From Lucinisca nassula (lineage: Eukaryota > Mollusca > Bivalvia > Lucinida > Lucinidae), in NCBI GenBank assembly GCA_963580285.1, contig OY757020.1, forward strand, positions 105,090,931 to 105,154,930: a DNA stretch of 64,000 nt, given 5' to 3'. The translations under genes and the position numbers were made by a program. Positions 21,757 to 33,181 of this stretch are shown piece after piece (positions within the stretch are counted from its first letter, which is position 1; each line of letters starts with the position of its first letter). The notes under the pieces were generated by a model. That model made no database searches. It was given only the letters and a program-made list of their open reading frames with translations, and was not told the origin of the DNA.

Positions 21757-23545
21757 GAACGAAAGTTACAACAAAATTTAAAACGAATAGACGAATGGAC
21801 TGATAAAAATGGTTTTAAGTTCTCCAAGTCGAAAACGCAGTGTGTTCATTTTTGTAAGCTACGGAAGAAACACGACCATCCTTCCCTGTTTTTATACGGA
21901 TCACAAATTCCTGTTGTTGAAGAAGCCAAATTCCTTGGGGTCATATTTGACCAAAAGTTATCTTTTATTCCCCATATTAAATATCTTAAAGCGAAATGCT
22001 TAAAAGCTTTGAATCTTTTGAAAGTTTTAGCTCATTCAAGTTGGGGAGCAGATCGGTATACTTTATTACATCTTTACCGGTCTTTAATAAGATCTTAATT
22101 AGATTATGGATCTGTTGTTTATGGTTCTGCCAGAAAGTCCTATTAAAAATCCTTGGATACTATCCATCACCAAGGCCTTCGTCTGGCTATGGGAGCCTTC
22201 CGTACTTCTCCCGTATTAAGCCTCTATGTAGAAGTAGGTGAACCATCTTTAACTTCGCGCAGAGAGAAACTTTCTCTTCAGTATGCTATTAGACTTGCTG
22301 CAAATCCATCTAACCCGGCATCCAAAATTTCATTTCCACCTCAATTTGTAGATAAGTATGAAACTAAACCCACAGCAATCAAACCTTTTGGATTACGTAT
22401 TTTACCACTGCTAGAAAATTCAGGTATCGACCTTAAAAATATTCAAAAACATGAAACGGCCGAAGTTCCATCTTGGTGTATTAAAAAACCTTCTATTCTG
22501 TTTGACTTACATGATGGCAAAAAATCCGAATCAAATCCACTGCTACTCAAACAAAACTTTCAGGTACTGCAGTCACGTTACAATGATTACCAGCATGTCT
22601 ATACTGATGGCTCCAAAGAAGGAGATAAAGTTGGTTGTGCGTATGTTTCTAAAGATACGCACCAAACCTTGCGCCTTCCAGATGGTTCATCTATTTTTAC
22701 AGCTGAAGCCAAAGCAATAGACCTAGCTTTAGATTTTATCAGTTCTTCATCATTCCAAAAAGCAATTATATTTTCTGATTCACTTTCTGTGCTCAAGGCT
22801 TTAGACCATTCATCATCTAAAAATCCTCAAATACAAAAACTGATCGAAAAACATCATGAAATTTCTAAAACGCACCAAATCTTGTTTTGTTGGCTTCCGA
22901 GCCATATTGGCATTGTCGGCAATCAGTTTGCTGACAAGAAAGCAAAGGAATCGCTCAATCTTGACCCGTCTGTTTTTAAAATTCCTTTTAATAATTTTAA
23001 ACCATTTATCAACAGATACATCTTGTCGGAATGGCAAGGCGAATGGGACCGTACAGTAAATAACAAACTCCATGCCATTAAACCTGTCGTTGGAACAAAA
23101 TGCTCTCCTCCACAGTTTTCCAGGAAAGAGGATGTAGTATTAACACGACTGCGCATTGGCCATACTAGAGTTACTCATTCTTATATTTTGAATGGTGATG
23201 ATCAGCCGTCTTGTGTAGGATGTGATCAGCCATTCAATGTTAAACATACCTTAATTGAATGTGTAGACTTTTCACAGTCCCGTGACTTATACTTCAAAGC
23301 TGACACTTTGCAACAATTGTTTCAAGATGTACCTGTTGATAATATTATTTTATTCTTAAAAGATATTGGACTTTTTCATAAGATTTAACTGTTTCAGACG
23401 TTTATAAATATCATACTTACCTTTTTACTTTTAATATCCTCATAATTCTTCATGCAAATTAAGCATTAACCGTTTGACGCTTATGACCCATGAAGAGGGT
23501 TGACGTGTCGTTAAACACGAAATCATCATCATCATCATCACCACT
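21757..23545 (+). mobile_element. LINE copy D: 3' half (RT thumb, RNase H, 3' UTR, tail)
   Basis: Plus-strand segment starting at the RT thumb (TIERKLQQNLKRI) and ending with the CAT-repeat tail near 23522-23545. It matches the 3' part missing from copy C, with about 700 bp between them lost. Confidence 0.8.
22153..23388 (+). pseudogene. LINE ORF2 C-terminal part with RNase H (copy D)
   Basis: Open frame of 411 codons. RNase H is complete: YTDGSKEG, TAEAKAIDLAL, IIFSDSLSVL and SHIGIVGNQFADKKAK. The finger CVGCDQPFNVKHTLIEC precedes the stop at 23386-23388. Upstream, 21757-22150 holds the thumb region in another frame; a stop at 22096-22098 and a small insertion near 22145 separate them. Confidence 0.8.
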
Positions 23546-24490
23546 GAAATGCTGGAGCAAAAGAAAACCAACAGTTAGACTGCGATGAGCCCGACCAGAG
23601 ACAAAGCATCAGGCACCAATTTTGCCTTATAAAATCTAATGCTTACAAACTATGCTGTCAACAATCTGCTGGTTCATTGCTGGGTACTGAGAAAACTCAA
23701 GTGTCTGTCAGGCTGCTTTTCGCCAGTTCGGGTAAAAGTCCCACAAAACTGGAAGCAACGTCTCCAAAATGACCTTTGCAGTGTTGACGGGGACGTTAAA
23801 CCTCAAATCAAATAAAACAAAATCTCCAGTTCCTCTTTAGAGAAGAAAACAGTCAGCAGATACCTGCCAACTCGCTTTGCTGCTTGGTTGTTGCCCTTTG
23901 CCCTAGGAGACAGACATGGAGCTGACTTGTTGAGGGCAGTCTGGTACTCGTCCAGATGCAGGTAAACTCTCGTTGCTGGAAAAAGCTCTCATCTGCAAAG
24001 TAGAAGTAAAACAAAGATCAGGAATCGATACAATTAACTTACTCCACCCATCAAAGACACCAAAGGGAAAGAAATACAAACATAAAGCGACCAGACCATA
24101 ATGGAAACCTAAACAAAGAAAGGCCATAAGGACAGTTACTTTCCCACAGAATGGCCATATGGCCATCCAAAAATAAAAGACACAAGTGATACACACAGTA
24201 AGTAACAAACAACAACATAAATAAATCGCCACAGAAGAACCGCCTTGGAACGGTCAGTGGAAAGATTTCCACTGGGGGACTTAAATCGATTTTTACGTGG
24301 CCACAATCCTCGCCCTTACTTCCGTCGCGATTTAGACAAATAATTTGTTCAGTCCGCATGAAGGCCTCCTAACTCATCAGTGCAACATCTCTGTGAACAC
24401 AAAACATCAAAGAACCACAGAGGCGAGACAACGGTGAGGACTCGACAGCAAGAAACCACTGAAATGCTGGAGCAAAAGAAAACCAACAGT
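23546..24490 (-). mobile_element. Reversed Penelope-like 3' UTR pieces around a SINE fragment
   Basis: 23547-23625 and 24002-24490 are reverse-complement pieces of the Penelope-like 3' UTR. They share about 38 bp (CCACTGAAATGCTGGAGC...), so the middle is flanked by a direct repeat. 23718-23822 is a 5'-truncated SINE S1 (AAAGTCCCACAAAACTGG ... GACGGGGACGTTAAACC tail). 23626-23717 and 23823-24001 show nothing recognised. Confidence 0.65.
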
Positions 24491-25280
24491 TCAATGCAAG
24501 TTTGAAAACAATATGCCTATGTTAGAAGAAGGACCATACTGATCAAAATAGCACTACTGGTTAATTTTGTTTGTTTATGATGAGTAGCACTACTGGTTAA
24601 TTTTGTTTTTTATGATGAGTTTAGCCTGGCCCTGGTTTTTAACATTATTGCATAATATGTTTCCCAGCAGTCGGTAAATCTTGACAGCTTCTGTTACTCA
24701 GTGTAAGTTTCTCACGAACTAACCGAGTAACATGTTCTCCACAAGTAACTGACAAGTTTCTCACTTGAAACAATGGTAGGAGACAAATGGCTAATATTGA
24801 CAGGTTTTTAATTTAGGTGCGACACACACCCTGTCTCATTAAACAATTGTGTCGGGTTATATAAAATTCCACAATCGATTTGTCATCGTCTGGACGAGGT
24901 TCATTTTGGCCATATTTTACCTTTACACTTTATGACCTTGATGTTTGGGAAATTGATACAACTTTAGCACATGACATTCAATCTCATAGTGGTAAACAAT
25001 TGTGGCAGGTTATTCTTAAATCCCACAATCAATGACAAAGTTATGCTTCGCACAAGATCAGACTGGTGCACACGCTAAAGAACATACACTGAACAGTCAT
25101 TGTGGCGGCTATGTTGAGCTCAACGCATGCGGGCTCGACAAAAACTGTGTAAAATGAATCAAGAGTTCGAATCCTACTTTTGGAGAGTATTATTTCGCAA
25201 TCCAGTCTATGCATTTAAAAAGTATTCAAACAGATCAAGCAAGTCTTTTCATTCTTTTTCTTTGTTATTTCTACAACACA
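24491..25280. other. Unassigned AT-rich spacer
   Basis: No gene recognised. A short direct duplication lies at about 24543-24620 (CACTACTGGTTAATTTTGTTT twice). Confidence 0.4.
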
Positions 25281-26148
25281 TTTTTTAGCAATTTTAGTGA
25301 AATGTTGCTAGCTCACAACATGCATTTTCGGTGATTTTCCAGAATTTGTTTAAGTCCGTCTTCTTTAAAAGTTTTTTCTTTAATCACAAAGACAAATGTA
25401 ATAACAAAATTTTCTTAAAATTTCAATGTTAAGGACCTTTGACCCAGCGACCCTAGTCTCACTTAGGACTATCTAAGGTACTAGGGCATCTGTTTGACCA
25501 AGTTCTATTGCAATCTACGTAGTAGTTTCTGACTAGATGTGATAACAAAAATTAAAAATAAATCAATGTTTAGGTCTCTGTGACCATGATCTTCCAACCA
25601 ATGACCTCATTCTCACTTCGGACCTACTTGGGGATCACTGTGACCAAGTTTCATTGAAATCCACCTAGTAATTTCTGACCAGATGCAACTAGAACTGTCA
25701 GAAGATCTGACCATACCCCCGCTTTATCATATTTTACAGAAACAGGGAGCAAACCGGGACGTCCTAATCACTCGTCAGAGAGCCCATTGTCTCTTAGTCT
25801 TGCATAAGTCATCACCATTGCATTGGACAACAAGTTTCAGGCTTATAGTTTTTATAGTTCCTGAGAAATGTTTGACGAAAAATTTAACATTTGCCAATGT
25901 GGAGAGAAAGACAAAGAATGAAAGAACAGATGGACAAATAGGCTGAGAAAGCCTATTGTATCTTACACAATATATGTCGGTTGTCTTTGCACTGTTTACA
26001 AAAGTTGAAGCTTCTAGCTTTTATAGTTCCTGAGACATCTTTGATGAAAAATTAAACATGGAGAGAAAGAAGAATGAAAAACAGCTGAACAAATAAGCCA
26101 ACATGGCCCATTGTCTGTTACACAGTATGTCATCATCATTATATAGTA

Positions 26149-26443
26149 CGGCCCCCGCCCATCGGAGCTTGAAGAAATATATGGGCTGCATAATGCTTCC
26201 ACGCAGAGCTGAAACCGACCCGCACACTAGTACTAGTAAACCGCTTAGAGGATCTAAGCCTGTACAGGAACCGCGGGTCGGACCGTCCATGCTTATAAAC
26301 TCTATTGGTTTCATTGGGCGGCAGGGCTTGAGATGTCATTTCATCTCAATGTCGGGTAAAAGTCCCACAAAATTGGAAGCAGCGTCTCCAAAATGACCTT
26401 TACAGTGTTGACGGGTACGTTAAACCTCAAATCAAACAAACAA
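26149..26443 (+). mobile_element. SINE S1, full copy with perfect 14-bp target-site duplication
   Basis: A 295-bp retroposon from CGGCCCCCGCCC to a CAAACAAACAA tail. Flanks ATCATTATATAGTA at 26135-26148 and 26444-26457 are identical, which defines its ends and shows retroposition. The 3' part reads TGTTGACGGGTACGTTAAACC. I see no convincing pol III A and B boxes, so the head is of unknown origin. Other copies: 26812, 39713, 40636, 41151, 51548 and 62587. Confidence 0.8.
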
Positions 26444-26811
26444 ATCATTATATAGTATTCCATGTTTGAGACTTCTAGCATTTATAGTTCCTGAGAAATC
26501 TTGGACAGCGAGAAAGCGCATTGTCTCTTACACGATGTAAGTCATCATCATTGCCAAGTATACGAAGTTTGAGGCTTCTAGCTTTTATAGTTCCTGAGAA
26601 ATCTTTGACGAAACATTTAACATTAGTCTATATGGAGAGAAAGAGAATGAAAGAACAAATGAACAAATAAGTCGAGAAAGCCCATAGTCTCTTACACGAT
26701 ATAAGCCATCATCATTGCATAGTATACCAGGTTTGAGGCATCTAGCTTTTATAGTTCCAGAGAAATTTTTGACAAAAAAATTTAAAATGGAGAGAAAGAA
26801 GACGAATGATT

Positions 26812-27108
26812 TTGTTTGATTTGAGGTTTAACGTCCCCGTCAACACTGTAAAGGTCATTTTGGAGACGTTGCTTCCAATTTTGTGGGACTTTTACCCGAC
26901 ATTGAGATGAAATGACATCTCAAGCCCTGTCGCCCTTTGAAACCAATAGGGTTTATTAGCATGGACGGACGGTCCGCCTTGCACCGCGGTTCCTTGACAG
27001 GCTTAGATCCTCTAAGCGGTTTACCAGTACTAGTGTGCGGGCCGAATTCAGCTCTGCGTGGAAGCATCATGCAGCCCATATATTTCTTCTAGCCCCTATG
27101 GGCGGGGG
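26812..27108 (-). mobile_element. SINE S1, minus-strand copy
   Basis: Reverse-oriented copy from the TTGTTTGATTTGAGGTTTAAC tail side to GGGCGGGGGCC. Imperfect flanks (GAAGACGAATGA against GAAGAAACGAATA) may be the duplication. Confidence 0.75.
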
Positions 27109-27965
27109 CCGAAGAAACGAATAAAAAAAACAAATGAACAAATAAGCGGAGAAAGCCCATTGTCTTTTAAACGATACAAATCATGATCATTGCCTAATTT
27201 ACCAAGTTTGAGGCTTCTAGCTTTTATAGTTCCTGAGAAACCTTTAGACGAAAAATTTAACATTGGCCTATATGGAGAGACAGACGAATGAAAGAACAAA
27301 TAAGTGGAGAATCCCATAGTCTCTTACAAGATAAAAGGCATCATCATTGCAGAGTAAACCCAGTTTGAGGCTTCAAGTTTTAATAGTTCCTGAGATATCT
27401 TTGATGAAACTTTTAACATTGGCCTATATGTAAAGAAAGAAGATGAACAAATAAGCCGAGAAGGCCTTTTTCTCTTACACAATATAAGTCATCATCATTG
27501 CATAGTATACCAAGTTCGAGGCTTCTAGCTTTTATAATTCCTGAGAAATCTTTGACAAAAAAGGGTTACAGAATTACGGAAGAACTGACAGATGTAAACC
27601 AGTATACCCTTACTTTTGCAAAGCTGGGGTATAATAAGAATAAGAAATTGTTAACTGATGGACAGACGGACCACGGACATTGTTAACTGATGGACAGACG
27701 GACCACGGACGAAAGGCTATTTGAAAAGCCTGCCATCTGGTAGATGGTGGGCTAAAAACAAATCAAACATCTGTACTTACTCCTTTTGCTGAAGCAAATT
27801 CTGAAGAATGCACACCAGCCTTTGGTCTAGAGTACTGGTCAGCAGATCTACTTTAAGTTGACAAACAATCTGACAGAAAATAGCAATTTTTTAGTTACAC
27901 CTGGCTTGTTATCAAACTTAACCTGGACATTAAATATTATTACATTTTCATTGTAAAAGCCTTAG

Positions 27966-28785
27966 ATGAAGCAGTCATTCTTGTTGCGATTCATTTCCTT
28001 TCCATATGTTACTTCAGATTGTAATTCTGAATCCGGTCATTCATCTCTTCGTATTCATTCTGATACTATCAAGCATGCAAGAGATGCTGAAGTGGCTGGT
28101 AAATCTCAGTATGGTGTAAAAGGTTTTACTGTTCTGACAAACCTATCATATTTTGATGTTTTTAGAAATGTCATAGCTGATTATATGCAGTGTTTTACTT
28201 GGTGTGCAAAAAATGATGCTAAATCTGTGCACTGATAGTGCCAAGAAAGCAGAAAAAATCTATATAGGGGATTTAATCGCTGTTTTAGACGACCGCATGA
28301 AAGCACTCACAACACCTAACCTGATTAATAGGTCACCAAGATGTGTTGCAGACTTAAAACATTGGAAAGCAACAGAGTACAGGTCGTTTCTCTTGTTCCA
28401 TTCGGTGTGTTCTGTCCAAGGAATTCTGTCTGAGGAATATTATCTACATTTTATGCTGTTTGTTGAGGGAGTGTACTTACTCATACAGCTATCAATATCA
28501 AAGTCTGACCTTTCAAGAGCAAAATTGCTTTTTCAGAAATTCTGAGCACAGATTGATAACTTGTATGGTGCACGCCATGAAACCTACGATGTACGTTGTT
28601 TACTACACCTTGTAGAAAAGGTTGATGAGTTAGGGCCACTCTGGCCACAGTCTTGTTTGTTTTTTGAAACCTTAATGGTGATTTACGCTATTTGTTTCAT
28701 GGAACCACGAAAATTGAACTCCAAATAGCATCAGCTGTAATTATACACCAAAGACTCAGAAATAAATCTGTTATATCAACACCTA
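27966..28785 (+). pseudogene. CACTA (En/Spm)-like transposase-domain gene, fragment
   Basis: Pieces in several frames line up with a widespread invertebrate transposase-domain family. In order: GVKGFTVLTNLSYFDVFRNVIADYMQCF, YIGDLIAVLDDRMKALTTP, RSPRCVADLKHWKATEYRSFLLFHS, VQGILSEEYYLHFMLFVEGVYLL (each longer string is only approximate to the family), then beyond a TGA at 28543-28545 LYGARHETYDVRCLLHL, ELGPLWPQSCLFFE and, shifted near 28672, NGDLRYLFHGT. One or two frameshifts and a stop make it dead. Family recognised from the motif series from memory; catalytic residues upstream are absent. Confidence 0.6.
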
Positions 28786-28993
28786 ACAAATCGTCATAAA
28801 TATAAAAACAGAGAATATCAACACTGCTTCATTGGCTGTTAGAACACAAGTTGAATGCCCACATTTGCTTGGATCATTTCACAATGTTTACAAATTCTAC
28901 AGGTTGCTAACTGGTGGCACAATCATAATTCAAACATGCGCTTGTCTATGACAAAAAGAAATAGCTATACTATAGAATATTTACAAGACACTA

Positions 28994-29488
28994 TTTATTT
29001 CCCCAGTACAAGCCCACCGATTAATCCAGTAGCCACCGCCCATCAATACACCCGGTTTATTACATAAAATTACGTAAAAAGAAAGAAGGAAGATAAGAAC
29101 AAGCTGTGCGATTCTAGAGCTTGGCACGACTGAGCCGATTGATCCAGGCCGGATCTAGCCCAAACCCCTCGTCTATCTGAAATATGGGCCAAAATGATGC
29201 GTTGAAAAGCTGGAGATCCCTGGGCTTTTCTCAATCATCAGGATCCCTTCTTCCAGCATACGAGACGCCACTCACGGCAAACAAGTGGCTCCTGTTTCAA
29301 CAAGGAATTTCATCCCCATTCACTACAGAAGGAAAGTGACCTGTATATTTTATTCCCTACAGACAAGGGAGGCCGAAAACGTTTGCTTAAATAAAAGCTT
29401 GGCTCTGAAAACAGGAGATCCTTTGCTAAATATGAGATCCACGATTATGGTAAGAAATTATTGAGGTGATAAGTTTCCGAGAGAACAA
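28994..29488 (-). mobile_element. LINE family L2, 5' UTR fragment
   Basis: About 495 bp near-identical and in the same orientation to 37297-37810, which lies just upstream (in sense) of the L2 ORF1 start at 37041. It contains a block similar to the first LINE's 5' UTR (GAGCCGATTGATCCAGGCC, CACTCACGGCAAACAAGTGG). No ORF1 follows here. 29489-29651 is unassigned. Confidence 0.6.
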
Positions 29489-29651
29489 ATGATTTTATAG
29501 ACTGATAAAGAAATAAGCTGTGTTAGATGATAACTCACACTTCAGAACTTAGTGATAAGTATCCGATTCTGTTAACTTTGGAATAACACGAAATAAATTT
29601 GAGGTAACATGAAACGACAAGTTACTTATCTAATAACTTAAAATGCATCTT

Positions 29652-30480
29652 TTAATGATTTAATTGAATGGGCTTTTCACAGAGAAGATTCTCTCTATCT
29701 TGCATGTAATGTCAGAATTGCATTTTTCACTTCTAAAGAGCATAAGAATTATACACTTTGGTCATGTCAGAAAGTGTGTGATGCCCTCACCTTTCTACTT
29801 GACAATATTTATATTAGATTCGGTACTAAGTTATTTAGACAAATTGTGGGTATTCCGATGGGTACTAATTGCGCACCTCTTGTGGCTGATCTGTTCTTGT
29901 ATTGTTATGAAAGAGGCTTATTGAAAATTAAAGAGATAATGTTGGTTGGTGCCTGATGCTCTGTCTCTGGTCGGGCTCATCGGAGTCTAACTGTTGGTTT
30001 TCTTTTGCTCCAGCATTTCAGTGGTTCCTTGCTGTCGAGTCCTCACCGTTGTCTCACCTCTGTGGTTCTTTGATTTCTGTGTTCACGGAGATGTTGCACT
30101 GATGAGTTAGGAGGCCTTCATGCGGACTGAACAAATTATTTGTCTAAATCGCGACGGAAGTAAGGGCGAGGATTGTGGCCACGTAAAATCGATTTAAGCC
30201 CCCCAGTGGAAATCTTCCACTGACCGTTCCAAGGCGGCTCTTCTGTGGCGATTTATTTATGTTGTTGTTTGTTACTTACTGTGTGTATCACTTGTGTCTT
30301 TTAATTTTGGATGGCCATATGGCCATTTTGTGGGAAAGTAACTGTCCATATGGCCTTCCTTTGTTTAGGTTTCCATTATGGTCTGGTCGCTTAATGTTTG
30401 TATTTCTTTCCCTTTGGTGTCTTTTATGGATGGAGTGAGTTAATTGTATCAATTCCTGATCTTTGTTTTACTTCTACTTT
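29652..30480 (+). mobile_element. Penelope-like element, internally deleted copy
   Basis: 29652-29915 is almost identical to 7000-7262 (RT blocks DLIEWAFHRED and GIPMGTNCAPLVADLFLYCYE), then jumps straight to the 3' UTR equivalent to 8032-8597. About 770 bp including the YLDD box are missing, and a short AAAG match lies at both breakpoints. Near identity to the first copy suggests recent origin. Confidence 0.8.
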
Positions 30481-30904
30481 TCATTGATGTGCAGAGTGAC
30501 GGAGCATGAAAAAGTGACACACACAGTACAAACACATATGTTAGACACAGATGAGGTTTTCTTCTTTGCAGTGCGCGGCCCACCAGACCAAATGATACAC
30601 GTACAAATGCAGCGTGGTATTAACATGGGATAGGAAAGGTTTAAAAGGATAGATCTCGCGTATTGAGTTGTTAAAAAATTGGTTAGATGCATTTGAACAA
30701 ATTGATTCACATAACAATACCGGTCGAACGGACGATTGTTCTGTATGTTGGAGGCTTTTACCCAACTGCCACAGAAGCTGAAGGCAGCCACCTATTTCGA
30801 GGCACCGGGTGATCTCGGCAAGGGGACTGTTTTCGGTGGGGTCTTACCACTATGCCACACTCCCGAAGGCAGCCGCCATATTTCAACCCCCGGGCTGGCA
30901 CGGG
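30481..30904. other. Unassigned spacer
   Basis: No recognisable gene or repeat. 30740-30904 is GC-rich and may be decayed L2 sequence, but I cannot show it. Confidence 0.3.
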
Positions 30905-31221
30905 GCCCACACATTTTTTGAGAGTTCTTGCAGTTGATAGTGTGATGGTCGGTACCACCACACCCGTCAGGGACAGTACAATCATTTTCATGGTGCCCAA
31001 ACCTCTGACAATTGAAACAACGCAGAGGATTGGGCACGTAGATTTCGACCGGCATTATCCTGTAGAAGATCTTCAGCGATTTCGGCAAGGAAGTAGAGTT
31101 TAAAGTGAGTAGAAGTGTATTTGTATCAATGAGATTTCCGTCTTTTTTTACTTTAAATCTTTTGCATGCCGTTACACCTTGTTCTTTTAGATATTCGATT
31201 ATGCTGGCTTCTGATTCGTGA
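30905..31221 (-). pseudogene. LINE L2 ORF1, middle part with zinc knuckle
   Basis: Minus-strand frame reading ESEASIIEYLKEQGVTACKRF, then PVEIYVPNPLRCFNCQRFGHH with a CX2CX4HX4C knuckle (CFNCQRFGHHENDC) and a second incomplete one. It aligns with ORF1 of the first LINE (SDEEIIDNLKDQGVIGVRN; NPLRCYSCQAFGHHESRC) but is clearly a different family. It ends exactly where LINE copy E begins. The N-terminal part of what may be the same ORF1 lies on the other side of E at 36817-37041. Confidence 0.65.
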
Positions 31222-31771
31222 CCCCCAGGAATTAGACTTCCTGTCTTGCCGTGGCCCTGGGGGCTCAATTCCCACTGGGCGCATTGCTGCTGTGGTCTTT
31301 GTGCGCACTGGGAAGAGCTAAAGGAAGTACCACCCGTTTGCCGTGGGTGGCGTCCTGTAAGCCGGAAGAAGGGATCCTGGAGGTTGAGGGTTACCTGAGG
31401 TGGCGGTGCTTCAGGTACCCAACACGCCTCTTTGGCCTGGCTTTTCGGTGTAGACGGGTGGCCGTGCGGTCTGGCACGGTCAATCGGCTGGTCACGCCGA
31501 GCCCTAGAGATACCGCTTTGCTTTCTCTTCAACTCTTTTTGTATCTTTCCTGATACCAACCATATGCCCATTTACCTTACCCTTTTCTGTCTTTTTATCT
31601 CTAGAAGGCGGTGGCTTAACGGATCAATCGTGTAGGCATTTTGTTTATACGAGTATATCTCACGTGCATCTCTAACACCTGCGAGTTGGATAACCACTCC
31701 ATTATGGTGTTCCCTTGTAGGGCTCCACGGAGGGCGGAGAGCACTTGGGACGAAACTAGGATTTTTTTCTC

Positions 31772-33152
31772 ATGGCTCATGGAAAAAAACATAACCGCAC
31801 CCACGCACCTAACCGCAACGCACCTAAACGTAAAAAAGACGAGGATTCATCCGAATCGGATGAACACAGTCAAAATTCCAGTCAGCAGTCAAGTCAACAA
31901 TCAAGTCAGGAGTCTGCTGAACCAAACTTTGACAATGTTCCGCGTTTCTTGGTCGTCACGTCGCTTGACGATACACGAACTGTGTCAAGCCTTTCTCCTT
32001 TTGTTATCGAGAAAAGTATTGTCGCCATAGCCGGACACCCAAAGAGTATTAAATCACTCAAACCAGGTGACCTTCTCTTGGAACTCGAGAGAAAACAGCA
32101 AGTTGTAAGCCTGCTCGCCACCAAAAAAATCTTTGATCTTTCGGTAAAAATATCACAACACACTAAATTCGTCTAAAGGAGTGATTCGCAGTCCAGAACT
32201 GCGTCCTTGTTCAGACGAAGAGATCATTGATAACCTGAAAGATCAAGGGGTTATTGGTGTTCGTAACATCAAAGTCCGTAGAAATGGTGTACTAAAACCA
32301 ACAGCAACTTATGTGTTGACTTTTAATACACCAATTCTACCCAAGAAAATCATAGTAGCATATATTTCCATTAACGTAGAGGTATACATCCAAAACCCTC
32401 TTAGATGTTACTCTTGTCAGGCTTTTGGCCATCACGAAAGCAGATGTCAGAGAAAAAAACTCTGTCCTAATTGTGGTGAAGAAAAGCATGTTGATAATCA
32501 CCTCAACTGCAAAAATGAACCCAAATGCGTAAATTGTGATGGCAAACATGCTTTTTTCTCCCGAGACTGTCCGGCGTGGAAAAAAGAAAAAGAAATACTC
32601 ACCGTCAAATACCAAAGGGGGATAACATTCCCAGAAGCGCGGAAGATTGTCGAAGAGCGATACATAACACCAACCACCAGTTTCGCCAGCATCACAAAGG
32701 GTGCTGGTGTAAAATGTACCAGCTCCGCAACACAGACTGCTGAATCATACATAGCTGAACTGAAAAAATCTGGTGCATGGAGTAAACCCACTCCAGCACC
32801 ACAAAGTTCAACCAATTTATCAAATGGCGCAATCCAGGTTGCTCCGGTTCGGTCGACAGCGACCGTACCGAAGCCAGCGCCGAATGCAAAAGAGAAACCC
32901 GACTCAGATCGAACTAATTAGGGGTCGCAAGATCCGATCAAAAAACATCAATTGTCTCAAAGACAAACAGACAGACAACGTAAAATGGAAAGAGACAATA
33001 TAAAATTTCAGAACACATTCGGATCTTTGAGTGACAGTGATATGGAGTTGACTGTAACTCCATCATCACCAAGTGGCAATAACAGATCGAGGTCTGCCAC
33101 ACCACGAGCTGGTGGTAGCAGATCTATATCACCAATTGCACCTCCATATTAG
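31772..33152 (+). pseudogene. LINE ORF1 (copy E)
   Basis: ATG 31772 begins a lysine/arginine-rich N-terminus and a serine/glutamine repeat (QQSSQQSSQES), then PRFLVVTSLDDTRTVSSLS and the RRM-like region. A one-base shift near 32155-32170 is followed by an open frame with three knuckles: CYSCQAFGHHESRC, CPNCGEEKHVDNHLNC and CVNCDGKHAFFSRDC. A TAG at 32919-32921 stands where copy C has lysine; the serine/arginine tail then runs to the stop at 33150-33152. Role: nucleic-acid binding partner of ORF2 in the ribonucleoprotein. Two defects make this copy inactive. Confidence 0.8.
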
Positions 33153-33181
33153 TTTCTAGTCTTTAAATATCTCTCCTTAAA

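Larger units (their letters stand above)
25281..27757. repeat. Tandem array (~150-165 bp units) of a Helentron-like element with terminal hairpin
   Basis: Diverged tandem units. The first, at about 25370-25690, contain TGACCAAGTTTCATTGAAATCC-type sequence. The main set is marked by CTTCTAGCTTTTATAGTTCC at 26011, 26471, 26575, 26739, 27214, 27371 and 27522 (shortest spacings 104-164). Two SINE S1 insertions interrupt it. The right end has a duplicated GGACAGACGGACCACGGAC block, then a hairpin at 27727-27753 (AGCC-TG-CCATCT / AGATGG-TG-GGCT) followed by AAAAAC. The same layout, with different arm sequence, ends the element at 38986. Confidence 0.55.

Noticed and set aside
21381..21827. Long frames on both strands over the LINE 5' UTR as genes
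   Set aside because: The sequence is the 5' UTR shared with copy E; the frames are GC-rich shadows and are not conserved between copies.
26021..26396. Open frames on both strands across SINE S1 copies as proteins
   Set aside because: The same frames recur in every S1 copy and follow a non-coding retroposon with clear target-site duplication.
30792..31571. Single 259-codon protein on the minus strand
   Set aside because: It crosses the junction between LINE E's 5' UTR (antisense) and L2 ORF1; only 30905-31221 is real coding remnant.
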